Shown here piece by piece: positions 35,308-42,793 of a stretch of 64,000 nt of DNA. The notes beneath the pieces were generated by a model that saw only the letters and a program-made list of their open reading frames with translations, was not told the DNA's origin and ran no database searches. How positions within the stretch are numbered: position 1 is the first letter of the stretch; each line of letters opens with the position of its first letter. The position numbers and the translations under genes were made by a program. The DNA is from Anaerolineae bacterium (GTDB taxonomy: Bacteria > Chloroflexota > Anaerolineae > Aggregatilineales > Phototrophicaceae): the NCBI GenBank assembly GCA_022822305.1, contig JAJEBY010000016.1:62001-126000 (forward strand), given 5' to 3'.

Positions 35308-35336
35308 GTATGGGCGTCACGCCGTGACGCCCATAC
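35308..35336 (-). promoter_or_regulatory. Intercistronic hairpin after the locus 3 binding-protein gene
   Basis: Perfect 13-base-pair stem, arms 35308-35320 (gtatgggcgtcac) and 35324-35336 (gtgacgcccatac), with a 3-base loop. It lies 40 bases after the binding-protein stop and 62 bases before the sulfatase start, without a T-run. Its outline (GGGC ... GCC ... GCCC ... TAC) resembles the palindrome at 10029-10048, so it might be a dispersed repeat copy. Confidence 0.65.
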
Positions 35337-35376
35337 ATTGCCTCTGACGAGGCGGTTTCGTCCAGTGACCGCGCTA

Positions 35377-37317
35377 TTATTGACCGCCGCCTTCGATGAA
35401 GAAGAGCGTGGTATTGACTGGCGCGGGCCAGGGGAACTTCCACGATCCGGTGGATGTCGCCGGCACATTGCGGAAATTATTTTTGGCGATGCCGTAGCCG
35501 CCTGGGCTAGCGGCGATGCCCATGACATAGAACTCTTCCTTCGCGATCGCCAGCAACTCCGCCATCAGCTCGGCTTGCAGTTCTAGATCGCCGGTGGCTT
35601 TGATCTGGTCGAAGAGCTCCATCTGCTTCTTGGCGGCTTCGGGCGGCTCTTCGCCGGTTTCGGGATCGAAATACCACTTGGTCCACAGCGGCGCGTAGGC
35701 GCTCTCGACCGGGTCAGACGGGAAGTACCAGATGGGAGTGAGGTAGACGTCCAAGCCACCGGAGGCGCCCCAGAGCGTGGCGTCATGTTCGCTGTTAATC
35801 TTGCGTGAGACCAGCAGCGAGCGATCGATAATGCGGATTTCCATGTCGATGCCTACTGCCGCCCAGTAGCCCTGGATCAATTCGAGGACATCGGGCCAAT
35901 TGTTGCCGAAGAGGTCGGCCGCTTCGACGATGATACTGATGCGCGCCCCATCGGGACCCAAGCGATAACCTTCGCCATCGCGTTCGGTGTGGCCGGCTTT
36001 GTCCAGGTGTTCGTTCGCAAGCTCGACGCTGTATTCGGTGTATTGCTGGGCGAATTCTTCGTCGTAGAAGGGTGAATCCGCCAGCGGCGCAATCTGCCGT
36101 GGATTGCCTCGACCGAGGTAAACGATGTCGACGATTTCTTGCCGATTGATGGCATGTGAGAGGCCGATGCGAAAATCTTTATTCTGGAAGATCTCGCGCT
36201 TGACGGGATCCAAATGCGTGAGGTTTATCGCCAGCGCCGTCATATTGGCGTTTTCTCCGACTACGCCGTATGTGTAGTAGTCGCCGGCCTCACGGTTGTC
36301 GTAAACAATCGGGCGATTGGCCGCCGAATTGAAGTGACGCGCCATCATGTCGATATCGCCGTTGAGGACTTGCAGCAGCAGCGTCTCGGCGTCCTCAAGC
36401 TGGTCGAAGATCATGGTGTCGATATAAGGCAGCTGATTGCCTTCTGGGTCGACCTTGTAGTAATAGGGATTGCGCTCGGCCACGACGCGGCCGCTGCCGC
36501 CGCCATAGGTGGAGGTCAGCCTCCAGGCGTGCATTGTCGGGACTTCGGTGGTCTGCCAGAAGCTGGTATTGGTCCAGAAGCAGGGCTCAACGCCGCCTTT
36601 GGATTGAAATAGCTCCACCCAATCGCTGGCGCCGGCTTCCGCAACCATGGCGTCAATGTCATCGGCGTAATTTTTGTGGAAAGGCTCGAGGTAATGGCGC
36701 GGATAACTGGTGGGTCCACAACCGAGGATCGATGCCAGATTCTGCAGGAAAAGGCCGTTTGGCGTGCTGAAAGCGAACTTGACCGTGTAGTCGTCGACTT
36801 TCTCGACGGTAAGCGGTTCACCGCCGGATACCAGCCAGGTCGCGATCGTCGGCGTCAGGTCTTCGTTTGTCAGGACATCTTCGTACCAGAAGGTGATATC
36901 GTCCGCCGTGAATGGCGCGCCATCCGACCAGCGCAGTCCCTCGCGCAACTCAAATGTGAATTCCGTCGCCTCGGAATTGCCCGAGAACGATTTGGCGACG
37001 CCCGGCATCAGGCCCGACCAATCCGGAGTGAAGCGGATCAGGTTCTCGTAGGCCATCAGGCGAATCATCCAAATATGATCCAAACCGCCGACCATGGCCG
37101 AACGCCACTCGCCGCCATAATCGCCGATGCGCTCATACGGCTCGATCACCAATGGCTCGGATGGCAAGCGCTCCTCGACGGGCGGCAACTCACCCGCCTC
37201 GACCAAAGCTGCCAGCATCGGCGCTTCGCCATACATTGCCGAATCCTGAGCGGCAGTTGGCGCGAGGCTCAGGACCAGCGAAAACAGGTAAATCAGAACT
37301 ACCGTCATTCTCTTCAT
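35377..37317 (-). CDS. ABC substrate-binding protein, family 5 (long type), locus 3
   Basis: 646-residue secreted binding protein of the long family-5 type. I place the start at ATG 37317 because a GGAG site lies 8 bases upstream, whereas the alternative ATG at 37350 is within about 10 bases of the predicted transcription start and has no ribosome site. The signal peptide is about residues 1-23 (cleavage 'TAA-QD'), with no lipobox. Family features include 'LREGLRWSDGAPFTADDITF' and 'NKDFRIGLSHAINRQEIVD'. It is driven by a perfect consensus promoter. Long-type relatives often sit in polysaccharide loci, in keeping with the sulfatase and GH88 genes here. Confidence 0.94.
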   Translation of the reverse strand: MKRMTVVLIYLFSLVLSLAPTAAQDSAMYGEAPMLAALVEAGELPPVEERLPSEPLVIEPYERIGDYGGEWRSAMVGGLDHIWMIRLMAYENLIRFTPDWSGLMPGVAKSFSGNSEATEFTFELREGLRWSDGAPFTADDITFWYEDVLTNEDLTPTIATWLVSGGEPLTVEKVDDYTVKFAFSTPNGLFLQNLASILGCGPTSYPRHYLEPFHKNYADDIDAMVAEAGASDWVELFQSKGGVEPCFWTNTSFWQTTEVPTMHAWRLTSTYGGGSGRVVAERNPYYYKVDPEGNQLPYIDTMIFDQLEDAETLLLQVLNGDIDMMARHFNSAANRPIVYDNREAGDYYTYGVVGENANMTALAINLTHLDPVKREIFQNKDFRIGLSHAINRQEIVDIVYLGRGNPRQIAPLADSPFYDEEFAQQYTEYSVELANEHLDKAGHTERDGEGYRLGPDGARISIIVEAADLFGNNWPDVLELIQGYWAAVGIDMEIRIIDRSLLVSRKINSEHDATLWGASGGLDVYLTPIWYFPSDPVESAYAPLWTKWYFDPETGEEPPEAAKKQMELFDQIKATGDLELQAELMAELLAIAKEEFYVMGIAASPGGYGIAKNNFRNVPATSTGSWKFPWPAPVNTTLFFIEGGGQ

Positions 37318-37364
37318 GAGACTATCTCCAAATCTGTTTAACCGATTCACTAACCATCGAGACG

Positions 37365-37393
37365 ATTATAAGCACGCGCATCGGGATTGTCAA
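37365..37393 (-). promoter_or_regulatory. Perfect consensus sigma-70 promoter of the locus 3 operon
   Basis: On the minus strand: TTGACA (37388-37393), 17 bases, TATAAT (37365-37370). Transcription would start near 37358. Two direct GGTTA repeats 12 bases apart lie between the -10 box and the ribosome site and could be a regulator site. A consensus promoter suggests high basal strength held down by a repressor such as the nearby LacI protein. Confidence 0.75.
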
Positions 37394-37531
37394 CAAGTTC
37401 CACGTCTTCCGTGAGGCGGCGAGTCTGGGAAGGCTGCGGAGTTTAGGCGCGCATAGCGACTTGAATTATCGGATCAATAGCCGGAATACCGCTAAAGCAG
37501 TGTCTTGCGGCTAATTCGAAAGGGACGCTTC

Positions 37532-38635
37532 TTACTGGAGATACTCGGCCAGGAACTTCTTCGCGTAGTCGCGCAGGCAGCCGTCAATGATCGCTTGACG
37601 CATGTTGGCGACATGGCTCACGAGAAAATCGATATTGTGCAGGCTGAGCAAATAATGCGCCAGCAGTTCTTTGGCGATGACCAGATGCCGCAGGTAGGCG
37701 CGTGAAAACTGACCCGCGTAGTTGTTCAGGCGGCAATCGATCGGGGATTCGTCCGTTCGGTATTTGGCGTTGCGCAGGTTGATGCGACCTTGATGGGTGA
37801 AGGCGGCGGCGTGCCGGGCCAGACGGGTGGGGATGACACAATCGAATATGTCGACGCCTCGAAGAATGCCTTCAACCAGGTCATCCGGCTCGCCGACGCC
37901 CATGAGGTAACGCGGCCGATCGTTGGGCAGGCGGGGCATGGTATGGTCCAACATGGCGGCCATTTCCGCCTTGGTCTCTCCCACAGCCAGACCGCCAATG
38001 GCGTAGCCCTTTAGATCTAGGGAGGTGACGAATGCCGCCGATTGCGAGCGCAAATCGGGAAAGACGCCGCCTTGCACGATGCCAAACAGCGCCTGACGCG
38101 TATCGTCCGGGTGCGCCTCGCGGCAGGCGACCAACCAGCGATGGGTGCGCGCGATGGCCCGCTCGACTTCGGCGCGGTCGTCCGGCGCGGGACATTGATC
38201 GAAAGCCATGATGATATCGGCGCCGAGATTCTGCTGAATGCGCATGGAGCTGGCCGGATCGAGTCGTTTGGCGCTGCCATCCAGGTGACTGCGAAAGGTG
38301 ACGCCATCGTCATCGATCTTGCTGATTTGGGCGAGACTGAAGAGTTGGAATCCGCCCGAGTCGGTCAATATCGGACCCGACCAGCGCATGAACTCGTGCA
38401 AGCCGCCCAAGTCGCGGATCAGTTCGTCGCCTGGCCGCAGCATGAGATGGTAAGTGTTGGAAAGAATCAGATTGACGTCTAGCGCTTCGAGGTCCTTGGG
38501 AGGAATTGCCTTGACGGTCGCGGCTGTGCCGACCGGCGCGAAGACCGGCGTGGGGATCTGGCCATGAGGCGTATGCAAGATGCCCGCGCGCGCCTTGCCG
38601 TCGGAGGCGACAAGTTCAAATTCAAATGACATCAC
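37532..38635 (-). CDS. tgt: Queuine/7-deazaguanine tRNA-ribosyltransferase, degenerate zinc site
   Basis: 367-residue Tgt that swaps guanine 34 for a queuine precursor in GUN-anticodon tRNAs. The base-binding Asp is in 'TDSGGFQLFSL' and the nucleophile Asp in 'VDIFDCVIPTRLARH'; 'SRAYLRHL' and 'SLHNIDF' mark the C-terminal zinc region. The usual CxCx2C...His zinc set is reduced here: the segment 'PIDCRLNNYAGQFSR' keeps one Cys, and the other two positions are Leu and Tyr/Asn. The His remains. The catalytic core looks intact. It has its own promoter (38656-38664) and a GAGGAAAA ribosome site, and is divergent from alr. Confidence 0.95.
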   Translation of the reverse strand: MMSFEFELVASDGKARAGILHTPHGQIPTPVFAPVGTAATVKAIPPKDLEALDVNLILSNTYHLMLRPGDELIRDLGGLHEFMRWSGPILTDSGGFQLFSLAQISKIDDDGVTFRSHLDGSAKRLDPASSMRIQQNLGADIIMAFDQCPAPDDRAEVERAIARTHRWLVACREAHPDDTRQALFGIVQGGVFPDLRSQSAAFVTSLDLKGYAIGGLAVGETKAEMAAMLDHTMPRLPNDRPRYLMGVGEPDDLVEGILRGVDIFDCVIPTRLARHAAAFTHQGRINLRNAKYRTDESPIDCRLNNYAGQFSRAYLRHLVIAKELLAHYLLSLHNIDFLVSHVANMRQAIIDGCLRDYAKKFLAEYLQ

Positions 38636-38655
38636 GTTTTCCTCGTATCGCGAGC

Positions 38656-38664
38656 ATTATAGCA
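38656..38664 (-). promoter_or_regulatory. Extended -10 promoter element of tgt
   Basis: TGCTATAAT on the minus strand, an extended -10 box with a perfect TATAAT, about 20 bases before the tgt ATG. No good -35 box is seen, as is common for extended -10 promoters. Confidence 0.55.
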
Positions 38665-38780
38665 TATGGACCGTCGCGCTCTCGACCCGCTGGGAAGACG
38701 CCCAAGGCGCTATTCGACAGCGGACTTCGGCTAGCGCGGCTATACTGCAAGCCAACGGTGAGTCAATTAGTGAGCGCAAC

Positions 38781-39980
38781 ATGTCTCTCGTCGCGCGCCA
38801 AAAACCTAACTTGCATATTTTGGATCACCTGGATGGCGACAACTCCAGTTTGGCGGGCGCGTTGCGGCCAAGCCGAGTTGAGATTGATGTCGATGCGCTG
38901 GCTAATAACACGCGATTGCTGAAGGCGCATGTGGGCGACGATGTCTCAATCATGGCGGTGGTTAAGGCTGACGCCTACGGCCATGGCGCGGTGACCGTCG
39001 CCAAAACAGTGATTGCGAACGGAGCAAATTGTCTGGCGGTAGCCAATCTTGCGGAAGCGATGAACTTGCGGCGCGCCGGCCTTGACGCGCCGCTACTGAC
39101 GCTTAACTATGCGCCTGTTGCGTCCGTTCCGCTTGCCATCGCCAACGACATCACGCTGTCCGTGTATGACGCGCGGCTTGCATGGCAGTTTAATGCCGCT
39201 GCTAGGCGTCTGGGCGGCCGTTTAGCAGTACATATCAAGGTAGATACCGGCATGGGACGGCTCGGTATTTTGCCGGCGGAACTGCCTGATTTGTTGCGGG
39301 AGTTGCCGATGCTGGATTATCTGCTGGTCGACGGAATCTATACTCATTTGTCCGTCGCCGGTGAAGATGAGGCCTACACCGCTCAGCAAGTGCGGACGTT
39401 TGAATCGGCGCTGCAAACGGCGACGCGGGCGGGCTGCAGATTTAGAGCCATTCACGCCTCGAATTCGGCCGCCGCAATCAGCTGCCGAGCGGGCAGTTTC
39501 AACACCATACGTCCCGGCCTATTGCTGTACGGTCTGCGTCCGTCGGCGGCGCGCGACAGGATACCGGGTCTGCGGCCGGCGATGTCATGGAAGACGGTTG
39601 TGGCGCAGGTCAAGACGCTGCCTGCGAATTCGCCCGTCGGATATGGCAACAGCTATCGAACTCGAGGAGAAGAGACGTTTGCCGTCTTGCCGGTTGGATA
39701 CGCCGATGGCTTGCGCCGCGCCCCGCAAACCTGGCGTGAAGTATTGATTCGCGGCAGGCGAGCGCCGCTGGCAGGGCGGGTCAGTATGGAGAAGATTACG
39801 GTGAACGTGAGCCAGATACCGGGTGTAGGCGCCGGAGACGAAGTTGTCCTCTTGGGCAAGCAGGGCGATGACGAGATCTGCGCCGATGAAATCGCGGGCT
39901 GGCTGGGCACCATCAATTACGAAGTCGTCACATCAATATCCGCCCGGAATCCGCGCGTGGTCGTATGCGCAGGTGAATGA
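38781..39980 (+). CDS. alr: Alanine racemase
   Basis: 399-residue PLP enzyme interconverting L- and D-alanine for cell-wall synthesis. The PLP lysine is K62 in 'AVVKADAYGHG'; the catalytic Tyr of the opposite subunit is Y288 in 'PVGYGNSYRT'. 'KVDTGMGRLG' and 'HASNSAAA' are further family motifs. The 'VSMEKITVNV' segment differs from the usual 'CMDQ' form. I choose ATG 38781, because the in-frame extension to 38580 would overlap tgt and reads as non-homologous; about 30 N-terminal residues still precede the barrel. A TATACT at 38741-38746 may be its -10 box. It converges with the SCO-like gene. Confidence 0.93.
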   Translation: MSLVARQKPNLHILDHLDGDNSSLAGALRPSRVEIDVDALANNTRLLKAHVGDDVSIMAVVKADAYGHGAVTVAKTVIANGANCLAVANLAEAMNLRRAGLDAPLLTLNYAPVASVPLAIANDITLSVYDARLAWQFNAAARRLGGRLAVHIKVDTGMGRLGILPAELPDLLRELPMLDYLLVDGIYTHLSVAGEDEAYTAQQVRTFESALQTATRAGCRFRAIHASNSAAAISCRAGSFNTIRPGLLLYGLRPSAARDRIPGLRPAMSWKTVVAQVKTLPANSPVGYGNSYRTRGEETFAVLPVGYADGLRRAPQTWREVLIRGRRAPLAGRVSMEKITVNVSQIPGVGAGDEVVLLGKQGDDEICADEIAGWLGTINYEVVTSISARNPRVVVCAGE

Positions 39981-39985
39981 AGCTG

Positions 39986-40672
39986 TCAGGCGGCAATCAG
40001 CGCTTGCAAGTCAGATACGATCGTGCTGGGCGCAATGCCAAACTGATAGCGCATGATCCAGCGGCCCTGTGGATCCAGCAGAAATGAGCCGACGGTGTGA
40101 TTCACCAGATAGGCGCTGGCAGACTTTCCCTCGACGAATTCGAATGACAAGCCGTAATCGACGCCGAGGGCGCGCAGACCGGGCTCAGCGCCGGTCAAGC
40201 CGATGATGCCATCCAGTTTACGCGTGTCAAAGTACTCGCGTATGACCTGCGGCGTATCACGCTTGCCATCGACGCTGATGAATACAAAGGCGACTTGCTC
40301 CCCAAAATCATCAAGCCCTGAGCGAATGCGCCGAAATTCGTTCAGCGTCAGCGGGCAGACATCGGGGCAGCTGGTGTAACCGAAAGTCAAGAGCACAAAA
40401 CGTCCGCGAAGATCGGACAGACTAAATGGTTCGCCGAACTGATCTGTCAGCGTGAAGTTGGGCATGTCCTGCGGTGGATCGACCGCGATAGTACCGTCGA
40501 AGTCATAGGTCGCGCTTTTGTGCGCCGTCAAGGAGGAGTCAGATTCGCTTGCGCCCAGGCGATCAAATGCGATAAGCGAGATTAGCGCGACTATGCCGAA
40601 AAGCAACAGCGTCAACACCCCGTAGAGCAGTCGAGTCTTTAGGTCCAAGTTGCCGCCCAGAATGCTGCGCAA
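39986..40672 (-). CDS. SCO1/SenC-family copper/thiol protein
   Basis: 228-residue membrane-anchored thioredoxin-fold protein of the SCO family, involved in copper delivery to cytochrome oxidase or in thiol redox outside the membrane. It has an N-terminal membrane helix (about residues 12-32). The copper ligands are the two Cys of 'CPDVCPLTLNEF' and the His of 'YLVNHTVGSFLLD'. The frame could start at TTG 40687, but TGAGGA lies just inside that start and the -10 box is only 12 bases upstream, so I prefer the TTG at 40672. No other oxidase genes are in the window. Confidence 0.88.
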   Translation of the reverse strand: MRSILGGNLDLKTRLLYGVLTLLLFGIVALISLIAFDRLGASESDSSLTAHKSATYDFDGTIAVDPPQDMPNFTLTDQFGEPFSLSDLRGRFVLLTFGYTSCPDVCPLTLNEFRRIRSGLDDFGEQVAFVFISVDGKRDTPQVIREYFDTRKLDGIIGLTGAEPGLRALGVDYGLSFEFVEGKSASAYLVNHTVGSFLLDPQGRWIMRYQFGIAPSTIVSDLQALIAA

Positions 40673-40698
40673 GATGCTGTTCCTCAATTGCCGCCGAC

Positions 40699-40707
40699 AT
40701 TATAGCA
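40699..40707 (-). promoter_or_regulatory. Extended -10 promoter element of the SCO-like gene
   Basis: TGCTATAAT on the minus strand, identical to the tgt element, 27-35 bases upstream of the preferred start codon. Confidence 0.5.
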
Positions 40708-40772
40708 GTTGCCGTTTGTGACGCGTAGATAATTCGGGTGGTCAAGCGCCAGGATTGACGTCTTGCTGCTTA

Positions 40773-40801
40773 TTGCGACGGATAAAGATTGGAGCTACAA
40801 T
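40773..40801 (+). promoter_or_regulatory. Promoter of the glycine cleavage operon
   Basis: TTGCGA (40773-40778), 17 bases, TACAAT (40796-40801). It ends just before the glycine riboswitch, so the riboswitch would be transcribed from the start of the leader. Confidence 0.6.
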
Positions 40802-40809
40802 AGCAATGC

Positions 40810-40941
40810 TCGAAGAAGAGAGATTCCGTCAATCGACGGGACGCCGAAGGGGCAAGCGACGGGGTAGCCAGATCCTGCGTGAAACTCTCAGGCAAAAGGA
40901 TTCTTGGGGCGTATGATCTCTGAAGGTCGTGGGAACCGACA
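40810..40941 (+). ncRNA. Glycine riboswitch (single aptamer)
   Basis: The leader of gcvH contains the conserved glycine aptamer core: 'cgccgaaggggcaagc' (40842-40857) and 'gtgaaactctcaggcaaaag' (40879-40898). P1 can form between aagaa (40813-40817) and ttctt (40901-40905). Only one full aptamer is visible. The following 36 bases hold a short gtcg/cgac hairpin, as expected for the remnant 'ghost' aptamer of singlet glycine riboswitches. A terminator follows directly. Glycine binding normally turns expression on, letting the cell degrade excess glycine. Confidence 0.93.
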
Positions 40942-40975
40942 GGGCGCAATCTCGGCAAGAGTTGCGCCCTTTTTT
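40942..40975 (+). terminator. Rho-independent terminator of the glycine riboswitch
   Basis: Stem gggcgcaa (40942-40949) / ttgcgccc (40962-40969) with an inner ctc/gag extension, followed by six T (40970-40975). It lies 28 bases before the gcvH start and is the expression platform of the riboswitch. Confidence 0.92.
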
Positions 40976-41003
40976 GTTCAATGACAGCGAAAGGGGGATA
41001 AGC

Positions 41004-41396
41004 ATGGGCGATTGGAAGACTCCGCCAGAATTGAAGTACACGGATAGTGATGAGTGGTTCGCGGTTGATGGCGATGTCGTTACCATTGGCATTACCGATC
41101 ATGCGCAGGATCAACTCAATGACATCGTCTACATCGAATTCAAAGATGTCGGCGATGCGTTGGACGCGGGCGATTCTTATGGTGAAGTGGAATCGGTCAA
41201 GGCGGCGGCGGAGATGTATAGCGCTGTCCCGGGTGAAATCATCGAGGTCAACGCCGCTTTGGAAGACTCGCCGGAGATCGTCAATGCCGATCCCTTTGGA
41301 GACGGCTGGATGGTCAAGATTCGGGCTACGGACTTGTCCGCCTTGGATGGGCTGATGGACGCGGCGGCGTATGATGCCTATTGCGATAGCCGGTAG
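41004..41396 (+). CDS. gcvH: Glycine cleavage system H protein
   Basis: 130-residue lipoyl carrier that shuttles the aminomethyl group between the P, T and L proteins. The lipoyl lysine is K66 in 'VESVKAAAEMYS'. The start ATG 41004 has AAGGGGGA 6 bases upstream; an in-frame extension to 40929 runs through the terminator and is rejected. First gene after the riboswitch, followed by gcvPA after a 62-base gap. Lipoylation enzymes are not in the window. Confidence 0.96.
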   Translation: MGDWKTPPELKYTDSDEWFAVDGDVVTIGITDHAQDQLNDIVYIEFKDVGDALDAGDSYGEVESVKAAAEMYSAVPGEIIEVNAALEDSPEIVNADPFGDGWMVKIRATDLSALDGLMDAAAYDAYCDSR

Positions 41397-41458
41397 ACAA
41401 GGACCGGCGCGAATGCAAGCTGGCAGAACTGCAAATCGAGTGAAAGGGCAGACACGGC

Positions 41459-42793
41459 GTGAGCTATATACCCCATACTGAAGCTGAAACGGGCGAGATG
41501 CTGGCTGCGATCGGGGTGGATTCAATCGACGGCCTGTTTGATGCGGTGCCGGAATCGCATCGTTTTCCGTCGCTGGATTTGCCGCCGCCGATGAGCGAAA
41601 TGGAAGTCGCGGCGGAGATGCTGGCGATCAGCGAGGTGAACGATCACGGGCAGGATTACGCCATGTTCCGCGGCGCCGGCGCCTATCACCATTTCATCCC
41701 GTCGGTGGTGAATCATATCCTGCTGAGAGGCGAATTCTACACCGCGTATACGCCTTACCAGCCGGAAGTCTCGCAAGGCACCTTGCAGGCGACCTACGAA
41801 TATCAGAGTATGATGTGCGCATTGACGGGCATGGATGCCGCTAACGCCAGTCACTATGATGGCGCCACCAGCCTGGCGGAAGCGGTCACCGTTGCGCTGG
41901 AAGTGGGGAGGCACAAACGAAGGAAGATCATCCTCAGCCATGCCATTCACCCGCAGTATCGCGAAGTTGCGCGCACCTACCATCAGGGACGCGATGTTCG
42001 TATTATCGGCGATCGCGGACAAGCCGGCATGATCGAACTGGTCGAGATGCTCGACGAGAATACGGCCATGCTGGCGGTGCAGTATCCCAGTTTTTTCGGA
42101 CAGATCGAAAATATCGCCGCCTTGGCCGAGGCTGTGCACGAGGTCGGCGCATTGCTGGTGGTCGTCGCCAATCCGATGGCGCTGTCTCTTTTGCGCAGCC
42201 CGGGCGAACTTGGCGCGGATATCGTCGTCGGCGAGGGCCAGCCGATGGGCATTCCCTTGAGCTTCGGAGGACCCTACCTGGGGTATTTCGCCATTCGGCG
42301 AAAGTATGTGCGCAAGATTGCCGGACGCATTATCGGCGAAACCCTGGATGCCGACGGCAAGCGCGCCTTCGTGATGACCTTGCGGCCGCGTGAACAAGAC
42401 ATCAAGCGGGAACGCGCCACCAGCAATATTTGCACGAATCAGGGGTTGATGGCGCTGGCGGCCTCGATCTATATGGCTTTGATGGGCAAGAACGGATTGC
42501 GCAAGGTGGGCGAGCTGAATTATCACAAGGCGCATTACGCCGCCGAACGCATCAATCAGCTGGACGGATTCTCCGTCGATATGAGCAAGCCGTTCTTCAA
42601 TGAATTTGTGGTCGCCTGCCCCGGAAATGTCGGGGACATCAACAGAGCGCTGCTGGAGGAAGGGATCATCGGCGGACTCGATCTTGGTCAACATTATTTC
42701 CACTTGGAAGATCACATGCTGGTCTGCGTGACCGAGACCAATAGCAAGGAAGAGATCGATCATCTGGCCGATGTATTGGAGGGCTTGAGCTGA
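41459..42793 (+). CDS. gcvPA: Glycine dehydrogenase (decarboxylating) subunit 1
   Basis: 444-residue N-terminal-type half of the P protein, which in many bacteria is split in two. Typical motifs: 'FRGAGAYHHFIPSVV' near residue 65, 'EFYTAYTPYQPEVSQGTLQ', 'MDAANASHYDGATSLAEA' and 'EGQPMGIPLSFGGPYLG'. It has the fold but not the PLP lysine, which is on subunit 2. The start is GTG at 41459 with AAAGGG about 11 bases upstream. Its stop overlaps the next start by one base (TGATG). Confidence 0.96.
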   Translation: MSYIPHTEAETGEMLAAIGVDSIDGLFDAVPESHRFPSLDLPPPMSEMEVAAEMLAISEVNDHGQDYAMFRGAGAYHHFIPSVVNHILLRGEFYTAYTPYQPEVSQGTLQATYEYQSMMCALTGMDAANASHYDGATSLAEAVTVALEVGRHKRRKIILSHAIHPQYREVARTYHQGRDVRIIGDRGQAGMIELVEMLDENTAMLAVQYPSFFGQIENIAALAEAVHEVGALLVVVANPMALSLLRSPGELGADIVVGEGQPMGIPLSFGGPYLGYFAIRRKYVRKIAGRIIGETLDADGKRAFVMTLRPREQDIKRERATSNICTNQGLMALAASIYMALMGKNGLRKVGELNYHKAHYAAERINQLDGFSVDMSKPFFNEFVVACPGNVGDINRALLEEGIIGGLDLGQHYFHLEDHMLVCVTETNSKEEIDHLADVLEGLS

